Assembly (NCBI GenBank): GCA_035610365.1 | Contig: CM069436.1 | Location: 62,635,505-62,699,504 of the forward strand | DNA from: Aquatica leii | Lineage: Eukaryota > Arthropoda > Insecta > Coleoptera > Lampyridae | Direction: 5' to 3' | Length of the DNA stretch: 64,000 bases | Shown here: one piece after another, positions 1-10,817 of the stretch | How positions within the stretch are numbered: position 1 is the stretch's first letter | Layout: every line of letters begins with the position of its first letter | The notes under the pieces: generated by a model | What the model was told of the DNA's origin: nothing | The model's database searches: none | What the model saw: only the letters and a program-made list of their open reading frames with translations | Made by a program: the position numbers and the translations under genes

Positions 1-2300
1 GAAATTTCAGCAAGAACGATAATTGTTGACTTAGGAGACGAAACCGACAGTTGTATATTTAAACGTAAGCCCATATGTATCCAGACTAACACTTTTGTGA
101 AGTACTCCGAATATTTCGTGTAACGACTTAAGCAACACGAAGTAACCAGCGAAAACGCCACTGCTCATCAACGTGATGGAAACTTTAGACCTATCTAAAG
201 ATTCGTGTCGCAAGGATTTACTCAAAAGATCTGGCTAAACAACTACCTACTTTCTCTATGAAGAAAAGAACAGAGTATCACTACTATCATCGGGTGATGA
301 CTTCAATAGATGAACAACTACCGTTCTTAGATATAATAGTAAAACGCACGAGCAACAACCAACTGACTCAGTCGGTCTACAGCAAATAGATACACACCGA
401 TCGATATTTGCATGCAATATCACATCACCATAATGTACTTCTGCATAAGCTCATTTACTATATGTTTCACTCGTGTCGTGTTTCCATTTTTGAGTTTGCT
501 TATAGTTTCCGTTAAATAGATAAATGATGAGTACGACGCATAAATCTTGAACCTCTAATAATTGCGATAACAGCGTGTCATAACCGCGAGAGCACAAACG
601 TGAAGACAGATTCACTTTAAAGTTACTTTATTGTTTCTCTTTCTATAAAATAAGTTTTGGAGACTGCAAAATTCAAATCTTGCCCTGGGCGCCTATGACG
701 TTAGCTACGGTGTTGACTGCGAAGACAAAATTCAATTTGTAAGCGTTCGTGTTTTCTTTTAATCTTTACTTTTACTTCCCAAAAGTATTTACATAAGAAG
801 AGTAGAATTCTTTTGTATTAGCAATAAAACTTGTTTGTACTGATTTGATAAATTCGCGTACGTAAAGAATAAACGTCAATAAAATATTTCAAACTGTTCG
901 AGTTTTTTTATAACAAAGAATGAATAAAACTGTTGCAATGAAAATAAACTAATGTGATATTAAAAAAATATTCCACTTCTATGAAATATCCGTTAATTAT
1001 TTCAAACAGCGTATTTGTAATGAAGTGACAAATACAGTAAGGTTAGTCAACCCATGTTGCATGTGAGTATTGTTGTGATTCATAATTTACCAGTCAGAAA
1101 ATTCATTTATTGAATACTTCAAACACGGTAAAATATTTGAAAATAAATAGAATTCACAATAACCAAATATTTCATATGATTGAAAATTGGTAATTACACA
1201 TAAAAACGAATTAGTTATTTTTTATGAATATTTTTAAAAGATTGAAATTCCGTCCTATGTATAAAAGAAAAGATTAACAACGCAACAAGTGTATAAGAAA
1301 CGGGATATGAAACCCTTTACTTGTTCCAGGATTAGATATTTTTAATCATTTAGATGAACTTGCCCCTTTTCCATTTGATATTGGCATATCGATTCTGAAC
1401 ACTAAAAACCTTTTAGTATTGATGACTTCTTTTTCCTAAGCTTTAAGATAAGATGCTTAGTAATAATAGTTTTTAAAACAAGATTAATCCAACAGCTAGA
1501 AAATGCCAACTATAGAGTAATTAAATTCCAAGTATGCTTGCACAGCCCTCACGAATTTATGATTCACTTTAATGATACTTAATTGATCTTGAAAAATTGT
1601 AGACTTAATTTAAACGACGCTAAGTACTAAAAATCTCGCGATAATTTTGAAATTTAATGCATATTTCGCCGCACTTCATTTTACTACAAGACATCCACAA
1701 GTTTCACAGTTAAAATTAGACACAACTAAGTCTAAACGGATTAGGAAAATAGGACAGGTATTCTTCTTTAAATTTAGCCAACGTGTATAACAAACACGTT
1801 CGTTTAAGTAAAATTTTGAAAGTGCCCGTTCGAGAAACAAGGGTACCCTATCCCAACATTCAGGCAGTCTGGGCTTGGAAACAATGTTCCATTAAAATAT
1901 TTTATGCAAATACAACTCCTTTTTAATTTCCGTCATTCATTTTTCTAAATTAAAGGAGCGGTATTTGCATGCGACAAAACTGTGCATCATTTAAAATGTA
2001 AAATTTTGTCGCGTATTCAATAAAACATAAAATGCTTCCCTTTACTTTTTATTTTGTTTTGGGACAACAGATGAGTAACATCGCGGCCTTTGACCTTGAA
2101 AGCATGTGGTAAGAGCTTGTTAAAATGTCAAAGGAACATTTAAACGGTTGCGGGTCATTATCGTCAACAATATAAAAAACGGAAGCATTTTAGTTGGTTC
2201 TATCAAGAAATGTACCGCTTAGTAACATTTTTAGGAAAAAATATTGCGGTAGTAAATAAAATGAAGCAGCAGTTCATTTCTTAATAGGATGTTCAATCAT
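1..2300. other. non-coding AT-rich stretch, presumed Dscam1 intron 5
   Basis: No coding sequence, RNA gene or repeat family is recognisable here. On the minus strand it lies downstream of Dscam1 exon 5 and should hold intron sequence or the start of the exon-6 cluster. I looked for the second half-Ig3 pattern expected of exon 6 (a CPAQ-like motif and an FR end next to a GT donor), including the 300 nt just past the candidate selector, and found none. Confidence 0.5.
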
Positions 2301-2310
2301 TTTAATACTA

Positions 2311-2322
2311 GCTGATACGGCT
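2311..2322 (-). promoter_or_regulatory. candidate Dscam1 exon-6 selector sequence
   Basis: Read on the minus strand, this 12-nt site is AGCCGTATCAGC, the exact reverse complement of the core of the GC-rich element just past exon 5 (10540-10551). In insect Dscam1, each exon-6 variant is preceded by a selector that pairs with one docking site downstream of exon 5, so that only one variant is chosen. The position (same intron, downstream of the docking element) and the 12 uninterrupted pairs in AT-rich DNA fit that role. No exon 6 is recognised right after it, so the assignment rests on complementarity and context. Confidence 0.5.
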
Positions 2323-2329
2323 ACGTTGC

Positions 2330-4980
2330 GTGCTACTATCTAATTTGTAAATTAGGTGGGGTCATTTTTTGAATTTGAATTATTGCATTTAAAAACTAGT
2401 ACATCTAGTACTATGACCTCTTTTATATTTAGTAGCAAACAAAGATTATGATAATTAATACTTCCTGTCATTTTAGTTTAACTATAGATGTAATTATGTA
2501 CACAGACGTCTATTCGGGGCATTAACTAAATGTGCAACGGTATTGTTTAAAATGGTTAATTGTTACAAAATTTTTGGTGCATTTATCTATACAAAACCAC
2601 GGGGAAATGGAAACGGAGCGTAAATGATTTAATTTAAAAAATCTACTTTTGAAGTAGAATGATTCAGTATCTTTGCAAAAATGACAACATTTCTATTTCG
2701 AGCAGTTACTTGTGATCGTAAAAAGATATTTTAATAACCTGTTATATTCAATGACAATTATCATTCCCTACACGGAACGTACATTAATTTAATAAATTTG
2801 GTGAATTACAAGCTATTGAAAACACTAATTAAAGCAGAAAGCTTCCGATTGATTCCGACGCGAAATTTATGCAGATAAGATAAGAAATTGAGAAGAACTC
2901 AAAATTATAGCACTAAATAGAAACTTATTTAGACTTATAATATTTTTCCACTTGATCTGGTTGATATAAGTGCCGTGATAAAAACATTTACGAAAGGAGC
3001 GACCTACAATATAATAAATCTATACAGCTCTATACATGAATATTTCAAATATTTTAGATTACGATAAAAATATTTAAAAACATTATCAAATTACTATACG
3101 TACAAGTAAAATTAAACTATGTATTTGTAAACATTATTCTAATGACCACCAATATAACTCAGATAAAATAAAAGAGAAACTATCGACAGATAATTAAGCT
3201 TAGAATTATAATTAATTATAATAGTCACTCCTGCACAGACAAGCTTAGCGTTACAGAAGTGCGCAACTTCTGCTACAGCTTCGATTTCAAAAATTAGAAA
3301 AAAGGGGTAACGAATAAAACTGTAATACAATAATTAAATTAATGAAGCCTTAATAACTAACAGCTAATAGTAAGAAGTCAAAACCAATAGTTTAACACAA
3401 CGAAAACTTTATTAAACTGTAAGTAGAAAGAAACTATAATAAATGTAATACTTGAACAATGAACACTAATAGAGACGTATAGAAACAAAGCAGGTTTTGA
3501 AAAAAAACTGTATTAAACAATAAAATAAGCACAAAACAAAGCTCAAGCTCCGGGTGTCGAATTTACTTTAGAAATCTCCCCCTCCTTAACAAACTATTTG
3601 CAAAATTCCTCTAGGACCAATCGTTCTTGAGCAATTGAGTAATCTTTAATTGTTTATAACTTTTGCAATTGTTTATGTGCGGGTTTGAAATTTCTGCACA
3701 TTTTTCTAGACGTGATAACGAATCCAACGAGCTATCGCACGTATTTTAATCCACAGTGGCAAGAATTTTACATGTTTTTCAACTTGTTGACTAGACTATA
3801 TAGGGTTTGTCGATGCAATTGTGGGAATTGCATTAGATTAGAGTGTTCTATTACCGATGAAAAAAATTATAGAAACGAACAAAAAAGAAAAACTAGAAAA
3901 ATGATCTCCATTGCATTATTATCGAATTTGGAACTGTTTTCAGCACCATTTCCAAAGTGCTTTTATTTCGAAAGTGCAAACAATACGTTACTTTTTAGAA
4001 ATCAGAACACCAAGAACCTTATTTAAACTCGATTGCTATTGAGAGAAAATTAATCCTAATATCAAGATTCTTAAAAAAAATGCGATGATAGTGTAGATAT
4101 TTAGACGTCGATCTAGATAAAGCAATTAATCTTTTTTGGTCTTACCGATTTTGACAAAGATCAAAGTAAAAGTGCGTACAATAATATTATGCAATATCAT
4201 CAAACGCCGCGAATACAGTCTTTGACGTGTAAAAAAACGATTAATAAAAAAAGGAAATAAAATGCTGTTCTGGATACGATGTTAAAGTGACTTAGGTACT
4301 ATTAAGCGTGCGCATATTAAAAAAAAGAGAAACATCTGTACTGATTAGAAAGTCATAATGAAAAATGTGCTTGCAATCGTTTCGGTTCATCAATAAATCC
4401 AGTAATAGAAGTGTTACAACGGTCAGAGGAAGTATGAAGTAAAATACGACAATTATGTTGGCGCTGGAGATGCTAAACCGTCCAACGAAATTTTAGACAG
4501 GAACTATGCGTTTTTTTCAGTAATAAAACGTAAATTCATTAAGCACGTAAAAACGCATCTAAATATACGTAAAAAATTAAATTGCTGCTTGCAGTATTGC
4601 TGAAAATTTCCTTCTACAATGTTTAAAAATAACAAAGAGTTGAAATATTACCTAGTCTGAATGCCAAAACGCAACAAAACACAGTTGATAGTATGCTATG
4701 TTTAGATGACAGATCTTGGTAAGTTGGTGAGCCCAAATCAACTTTGGAAGAAATGAAGTAATTGATAATGTTTTGAAAACTACAATTAGACAAATAGTTC
4801 ATTTTATCGATAAAATTTCAACTTGGAATAAGATTTTGTCTGTAATAAACGATAACCGTATGCCAGATACAAACAGAAATACATTGTAAAAGATATCAAC
4901 ATAACTGAACTTTTATTGGTGAAAACGTTGTAAAAAATGCTGTCTGATTGACAGTAAACAAATTGTTAGTTGGCCAAGAA
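2330..4980. other. no supported gene
   Basis: AT-rich sequence with many stops in all frames. A 113-codon plus-strand reading frame at 3685-4026 contains a CRCNCGNC cysteine cluster, which faintly recalls the CRCGNC motif of some transposon-associated proteins. Nothing else in it supports a call. The last 600 nt may be the decayed N-terminal part of the transposase relic that follows. Confidence 0.35.
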
Positions 4981-4989
4981 GTTATCTTA

Positions 4990-5460
4990 GATTAAGAAGT
5001 TTCGTAAAAAAGAAAAGACTTTCTATTTAGATAAAACGTGGTTAAACAAAGACCATTTATGTTTTTCTACTGGCAACAAACTGCTAAAAAGGTCGTTGAT
5101 TAATAACAACACATATTAAGAGTGTTGACAGATTTGTTAATGAAAGACTGTGCAATGATGAAATGGCAGCGGAAAAAGAAATTTCCATACTACGACTGCC
5201 AACGTTACCCAATACTTATATGGACACAATTAAAAAGACATGTAGCAAGAAATAACACACCGTTCAAATTGAAATGTATCAAAAAGCTGTTTAAAGAATC
5301 GTTTCGAAATGTCACCACAGAAAACTGAGCAGTGTGACCATGTGACCAAAAAAGAAAAAATTTGGGAGTTGGGCAATATTGTTAAACAAATGATAGAACC
5401 TATAATTTATTCCACTCCAAAACAACTATTCACTTTATGCATTCTCTTTATATTGGTATG
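4990..5460 (+). pseudogene. Tc1/IS630-type DDE transposase relic (C-terminal part)
   Basis: Two linked pieces of an insect DDE-superfamily transposase are visible. Near 5017-5060 the sequence reads FYLDKTWLNKDH, matching the YLDETW-[VI]-N block around the first catalytic aspartate, which here is followed by K instead of E. At 5190-5320 it reads PILIWTQLKRHVARNN and continues with a lysine-rich FKL segment, the NPIEL-WxQxK block near the C terminus. A shift of frame is needed near 5320 to continue into KKEKIWELGNIVKQMIEPII, the usual tail. Between the two blocks several stops occur and the central catalytic region is short, so the copy is dead. It lies in the presumed Dscam1 intron 5, opposite in strand. 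No terminal inverted repeats were located. Confidence 0.6.
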
Positions 5461-5469
5461 CTTCTCAAA

Positions 5470-6270
5470 ATGTTCGAAAAACAATTATTAGCTTTGGCTT
5501 ACATATTTGTCAAAAGAGAATAGAAAGATACGTGTCTGTACAACCTGTCCAAGATAAGAATGCACAGCATGAAGATCTTGTAATCGGGAAAAGATGCAGG
5601 GTAGCTTAAATTATGAACTTTTGATTTTTCCAATTTAGTTTTTGTTTTAAAACATTAAAAAAGCACTTTGCCAATGCCACTTTTTAAGCTCTACAAAATG
5701 ACGTTTTCAAATTTTTTATCCGATGTTTCATCTCCTAGAAACCATCATCAACTTAATTTTTTTATATGGCCAAAAAAGGAGAAACGCCTTGTATTGGGTA
5801 AAACTTTTTATTAAAAATTCAACGATTTATCAGAAATTATAGTTCTAAAGTAAAAAATAGAGAAAAAGTCAGTTTGAATATTTTCTTACTTTTTAATTTA
5901 GTAGGCGTTGAAACAAAATATCAAACACATTATTACGAGTGCTCAAATAAGCTTTTCTTCTTTTTCTTTTTATAAAAAATATATTACACGACCCTACAAA
6001 AAATTTTCGTTCATTGTCCTAAAGTATATTTTATGATTTTCTGCTTAACAAAAACAAAAACGAAAAGAAAATACCTTTTTTTGGTATAAAGTTTGCTTTC
6101 GTAATAGTTATAGTAATAATACTCATTTTCGAATTTTTTATAAAGTTTAATTATTTTTAATACATTAAAAAATACCGCGCGATCAGAGTGGGGTTTTAAC
6201 GTTCACACAGTGCTGATAGATGGCACTAGATTGATAAACAACGATCAGGTGTTTTGTACAAATTTAGAAT
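5470..6270. other. AT-rich spacer
   Basis: Very AT-rich, with T-runs and A-runs and no gene, tandem repeat or recognisable element. It separates the transposase relic from the orphan-family pseudogene. Confidence 0.4.
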
Positions 6271-6278
6271 AACGTAAA

Positions 6279-7977
6279 ATGTCGTCGCGAAAGTGTAAAT
6301 ATGATGCTGATGCATTTTGTTATATATGTGGATAATTTATTAAAGTTCGAGATGTAAAATACGAATTAAATACATCTCACGTTCTCTGTGAAGCCTACGA
6401 AGCATATTTTGACAGTCCTGTTCGGAACTTAGACAAGTCATGGGCTCCACAGGTTGCTTGTAGTTATTGTAAAAGATGTTTGGAAGGTAAGCAAATTTTA
6501 ATTAAATGGTGAATTAAATATAATAAACATATTAATTTCTATTTCTATAGTTTAGGTTGGTATCGAGGTGAGAAAAGGTCTATTAAATTTGCAATACCAG
6601 AAATCTGGCTAGAACCGAAAGACCGCGTTAACGACTGCTACTTTTGCATTGTAAATCCGACTAAAAGACGTAGAGGTAAAAATGCAAAACCTATCGAATA
6701 TCCTGATCTTGAATTTTCTTCTGCTCCAGTCGCACATGATCTGATACGACCAGTACCTAAGCTACCGAAAAAATTATAGCAGAAAACTAGCTCATCTCTT
6801 AGTTCTCATAAAAGTAATTCCGATAACGAGCTTTTACCGATACCAGAACAATCAAAACATCATTTCATCACTGCAGAAGATATTAATGATTTAATTAGAG
6901 ATTTAAATTTGCCAAAAAATAAAGTAGAGCTTTTAGGCTCTGGCTTAAAACAGTGGAATTTGCTTGATGATGTTAATATAACGGATCAGCGTACTAGGCA
7001 TGAAACATTCTCAACATTTTTCACAAAAGAAGATGGACTTTGTTTTTGCAATGACATAAAAGGTATGTTCGAAGAAATTGGCAAACCTTGTGTTCCTAGC
7101 GAATGGCGTTTATTCATTGACAGCTCTACAAAAAGCTGAAAAGCTGTTTTATTACATAACGGAAATAAATTCCCATCTCTTCCAATCGCTCACTCAGTAC
7201 ATCTTAAAGAAAATTATGAAAGTGTTAAAATTTTGCTTGAATCTGTAAAGTATCGCGAGTATAACTGGCAGCTGATTGGAGAATTTAAAATGGTGGGATT
7301 TTTGATGAGACTTCAAAGCGGATATACAAAGTATCCGTGTTATTTGTGCTTATGGGATAGCAGAGCGGATGCTAAGCATTATACTCAACGGTCATGGCCT
7401 GTAAGAACAGAACTTTGTGTCGGGAAAGAAAACGTAAAATTTGAGCCAATCGTTGAAGCGGAAAAAGTGTTAATGCCGCCTCTGCACATTAAGTTAAGGT
7501 TGATGAAACAATTTGTTAAAAAACGGGATCAAACCCAGAAGCTTTTGAATACTTGAGAAAATTTTCTCCGAAGTTATCAGACAGATCTTTGCTGATGAAA
7601 AATTTCCAACGTTGCTGAATCGTACTCAAAAAGCGAGCTGGAACAGTTTCAAAACAGTCGTTTCTGGATTTTTAGGAAAAAACAAAGCCGAAAACTACAA
7701 AAAGCTAGATAAAAATATGCTAACAAATTTTTTTGAGGCCATGGGCTGCAGGATGTCTTTAAAAGTACATATGCTGCATGCTCATTTAAATAAATTCAAA
7801 AGCAACATGGGAGCGTATTCAGAAGAGCAAGGAGAACGTTTTCACCAGGACATTATGAGCTTCGAACAACGTTATCAAGGCCAATACAATGAAAACATGA
7901 TGGGAGACCATATTTGGGGTTTATTGAGAGATAGTACCTATCAACATAAAAGAAAAAGTAAAAGTGTGCATTTTTAA
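6279..7977 (+). pseudogene. decayed copy of a multicopy orphan gene family, intron retained
   Basis: An ATG at 6279 starts MSSRKCKYDADAFCYICG, then an in-frame TAA interrupts it. The frame continues with conserved-looking cysteine pairs (CSYCKRC near 6460-6483) up to a GT donor at about 6486. A TTTCTATAG acceptor near 6545-6553 leads to an exon with CYFCIVNPTKRRR. Further blocks are 6780-7139, 7140-7556 (KYPCYLCLWDSR, another Cys-x2-Cys) and 7590-7977 (GCRMSLKVHMLHAHL, then SEEQGERFHQDI). Stops near 6778 and 7137 and a frameshift near 7556-7600 break it; the intact product would be roughly 500-550 residues. From memory, proteins with the KYPC-LCLWDSR and GERFHQD blocks occur in many copies in arthropod and cnidarian genomes without assigned function. 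The retained intron argues against spread as processed mRNA. A second fragment of the same family is at 45100-45335. Confidence 0.6.
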
Positions 7978-8229
7978 GTTATTTTCTACTTTTTTGGAAG
8001 TTATTTTGATAGTAAAACTTAATAAAAATAATAAAAATGTTTATTTAAACGGTTTCATTTCAATTAAAAATTAAAACCACCGATTTTGAAAATATCGTTC
8101 AAGCGGTTTCCTAAATAAAAAAGCAAACTTTTTCATGCCAAATATTTTTTTTTCCGTCTAATTATGACCTAAAGAATTGAAATTTAATGCTATAAAGTCA
8201 AAGTTAGATTTTGTGTTCACCCGTGTTAT

Positions 8230-10118
8230 TATTGATTCTGTAAAAAAAGTTAGACATATTGGGTATTATAATTTGATATAATCCACCATAAAAGTTATAG
8301 CTTACTATTTTATATTTTTGTTTATTTTGTTTTCTTCCGCGAATAACCAAATCCGAGAATGTTTGGAATTACTGTATATTACTGTTTTATTACATTCTGT
8401 TGTTAATTAATTTTTGAATGAAATGTTTTTCTTGTAGAATTAACAGAATATGTGATATTTACATAAACTTTTATTCTTTCATCTCAAATAATTAATTCAA
8501 GAAAGCGATATATTGCAGCATTCCATTTCAAAAAATTATTATAATTAACAGTGGTTTGTTACAAATAATAATTTTGATATATATTTTCCTATATCTGTTT
8601 GAGCCTCTTTTTTTCAGATAACAGTATGAGTAAGCCGAAAAAAAATGCAGACAATACAGTGTTGAATATATGACATATGGCTTTATTCAGTCACCGGGAA
8701 ATAGTACTTTACCTATGTGTTTTTTATGCAATAAAACGATGTCAATCGATTGAATAAAACCTTGTAAGCTTAAGGAACATTTAATAAAAATCCGTAGATA
8801 CAACAAAAATAAGGATTTAACGTTTTTTCAAACAATCAAAGAAAAATATTTGAAAACACACAACTCCTAAGAAATATGACGATGGACTGCGTGTTTTTTA
8901 TGATAATTATTTAATGATTGCGAAGTCCGGAAAGCCGCATTTCTGGTGAAGAACTTGTTCTACCAGCTGTAAATGAGGTAATACGCACCTTGTTGCTACT
9001 GGCGGCGCTCCGGCAATGGAGACCAACACCAAGACATTCTGACATACTTAAAACAAGTTAGAACAAATGTAATATCGGTACATTGTGTCATTCATCCATA
9101 TCGACACAGCACTTAATAACATCGAAAGGAATATCTTAAATGAGAGATTGTTTGGAAAATGATGATGACTGTCATCGTTGACTACTTAACACAGATGTAC
9201 GTTGATTATCTAAAACTGCATGTTTGAATCACTACTATTCGCTCTTTGATTTAGTGTTGGAAAAAATGACATCGCTTATATAACTGATTCATTTGCCATA
9301 TTTAACGAAACTAATTTTAAAGTACAAGGTGACACATTAAATTTAATCAAAGCAAAGTGTAATATCTGCGATTCTTGCAAAACTTTTACTGTACAAACAA
9401 AACTTGGGAAGAGGAGAATGTTCTCAGTTTCCAAATCTTTCAAAATTGCAAAATAGAGATGAAGATTTATTTGCTTATTGTCAACACTTAACGGTGCTTC
9501 ATTCGGACCTTAACCAAAGATTTACAGACATTCTTCACTTCGGTATTCACGACTGGGTGTTGAACCCTTTTGCAAGTAGTCAAACTCAGAGCACAAATAC
9601 AGACGAATACGTACGTACTAATACAGAAGCAACTGATTGAATTATCCACAAATGAGGAGCTGAAACCGATGTTTAAACAAGGATACGACAACTTCTGGTT
9701 ACAAAAACAGATACCAATTTTATATCCAGCATTATAGGTTACTGTACAGAAGCTGTTAATTGTTTTTCCGTCTTCCTATTTGATAAAACGTGAATTCAGT
9801 TCCTCATCACAAAAAAGAAACAGACTAGAAATTACTACTTGTGGGGATTTGCGGTTGCTACTCACAAATATGGAGCCGGACATAAATTCACTCATAACAT
9901 CCAATCAGGTTCATCCGTCATTAAAAATTTTTTTTTGTATTTTAAAACAAAATAATTTCAACAAATACTTCTTCAACAAAACGTTTTATTTATATTTTAT
10001 TTTTACGTCACCATTCACCATTAAAGACATCAAAGTTAAATTTATAATTTTTCTATTGTGCATTTATGCAGTTTTTTCACTCAGGGGTACGTGGGCCAAA
10101 AGAGTTTGGGAACCACTG
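8230..10118 (+). mobile_element. hAT element, ZBED5-like transposase relic (copy 1)
   Basis: The transposase begins at about 8627 (MSKPKKNADN, then a CLLCNKT-type BED-finger remnant near 8718). It continues with GGAPAMETNTKTF near 9002, a decayed form of the GAPAMVGRHRGF block. The C-terminal part is at 9300-9640 (QGDTLNLIKAK, LFAYCQHLTVLHSDLNQRF) and 9650-9910 (a decayed SYLIKREFSSSSQKRNRLE and GDLRLLLTNMEPDI), the hAT dimerisation region. Many stops and frameshifts make it inactive. The right terminus TTTGGGAACCACTG ends at 10118; its reverse complement starts CAGTGGTTCCCAAA like the left end of copy 2 (48281). The left end is missing: similarity to copy 2 starts at about 8225. It sits between Dscam1 exon 5 and the presumed exon-6 cluster. 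Confidence 0.8.
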
Positions 10119-10529
10119 GTATAAATAAATAAGTTAACGCGTGTGCCAGTAAAATAAATACCAGTGGAGAATAAAAGTGTAACTTATCTGCAGACAATGT
10201 TTGTAAATATTAAGTGATTTATAATAACCATATCTTACGTGTAAATAGTAAAAATAGATTAGTTTTAAAACCGTTACACTATATACTACTGCCTAGCAGC
10301 AAAAATTCAATACTTCATACTGATCAGAGTTAAATTGTATAACAGTTCAAAAGTCTTCTAAAAACTAAGACTTCTACAATTACTTTACTCCAAGTTTAAA
10401 TGTCATTAAACTGAATGACAAAAAAATCTACCACTTTATTTTAAATTAACCAAAGAATTTTAACTCGCTGAAAATCGTATTTCTTGTAAACGTAAGATGA
10501 CTTTCTGTGTACGTAATTAGATATAAGTT
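10119..10529. other. intron sequence between hAT end and docking element
   Basis: Nothing recognisable. If the hAT inserted here, the 8 bases after 10118 (GTATAAAT) would be one copy of its target duplication, but the left end needed to confirm this is lost. Confidence 0.35.
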
Positions 10530-10535
10530 TATTTA

Positions 10536-10562
10536 AAGAAGCCGTATCAGCGGGTAAATACC
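10536..10562 (-). promoter_or_regulatory. candidate docking site of the Dscam1 exon-6 cluster
   Basis: A GC-rich island in AT-rich intron, reading ACCCGCTGATACGGCTTCTT on the minus strand, about 105-130 nt downstream of the exon-5 donor. In insects the exon-6 docking site lies in this position and is known as one of the most conserved elements of the gene. The core at 10540-10551 is perfectly complementary to 2311-2322. The role is inferred from position, composition and pairing; I could not align it to other insects here. Confidence 0.6.
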
Positions 10563-10667
10563 AATAGCAAACAAGAATTTAAAATAGCATACATTATTTA
10601 TTAATTTCACAAACTGCTATTGATATTTACAATTAATTAATAGAATCGATAATAAATTAAAACATAC

Positions 10668-10817
10668 CAGTGATGACCAATCGTCCTTTAGTGGCACTAA
10701 GTCGCGTTTCTCCAGTTAAACGGTGTTTAGTGCGACATTGATAAGTTTTATAACCATCTTCGGGTCCAACATCTCTAATATGTAATTCGCCAGATGGTAA
10801 AACCAAATATTTGCTGT
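10668..10817 (-). CDS. Dscam1: Dscam1 constant exon 5 (second half of Ig2)
   Basis: The 150-nt exon follows a CAG acceptor (10820-10818) and ends at a GTATGT donor (10667-10666). It encodes SKYLVLPSGELHI, the D-x-G-x-Y-x-C block DGYKTYQC carrying the second Ig2 cysteine, and RLSATKGRLVIT. Its first codon is completed by the last base of whichever exon 4 is used, giving aspartate. The sequence is almost the same as the fly exon as I remember it, and the exon is intact. It is the common splice partner of all exon-4 variants; its donor should join the exon-6 cluster. Confidence 0.93.

Noticed and set aside
1801-2300. Possible exon 6 after the selector candidate
   Set aside because: Minus-strand translation shows stops and no Ig3 half-domain motif, acceptor/donor pair or CPAQ-like block.
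3685-4026. 113-codon frame with CRCNCGNC
   Set aside because: The cysteine cluster recalls a transposon-associated motif, but the flanking residues do not follow it; not enough to name a gene.
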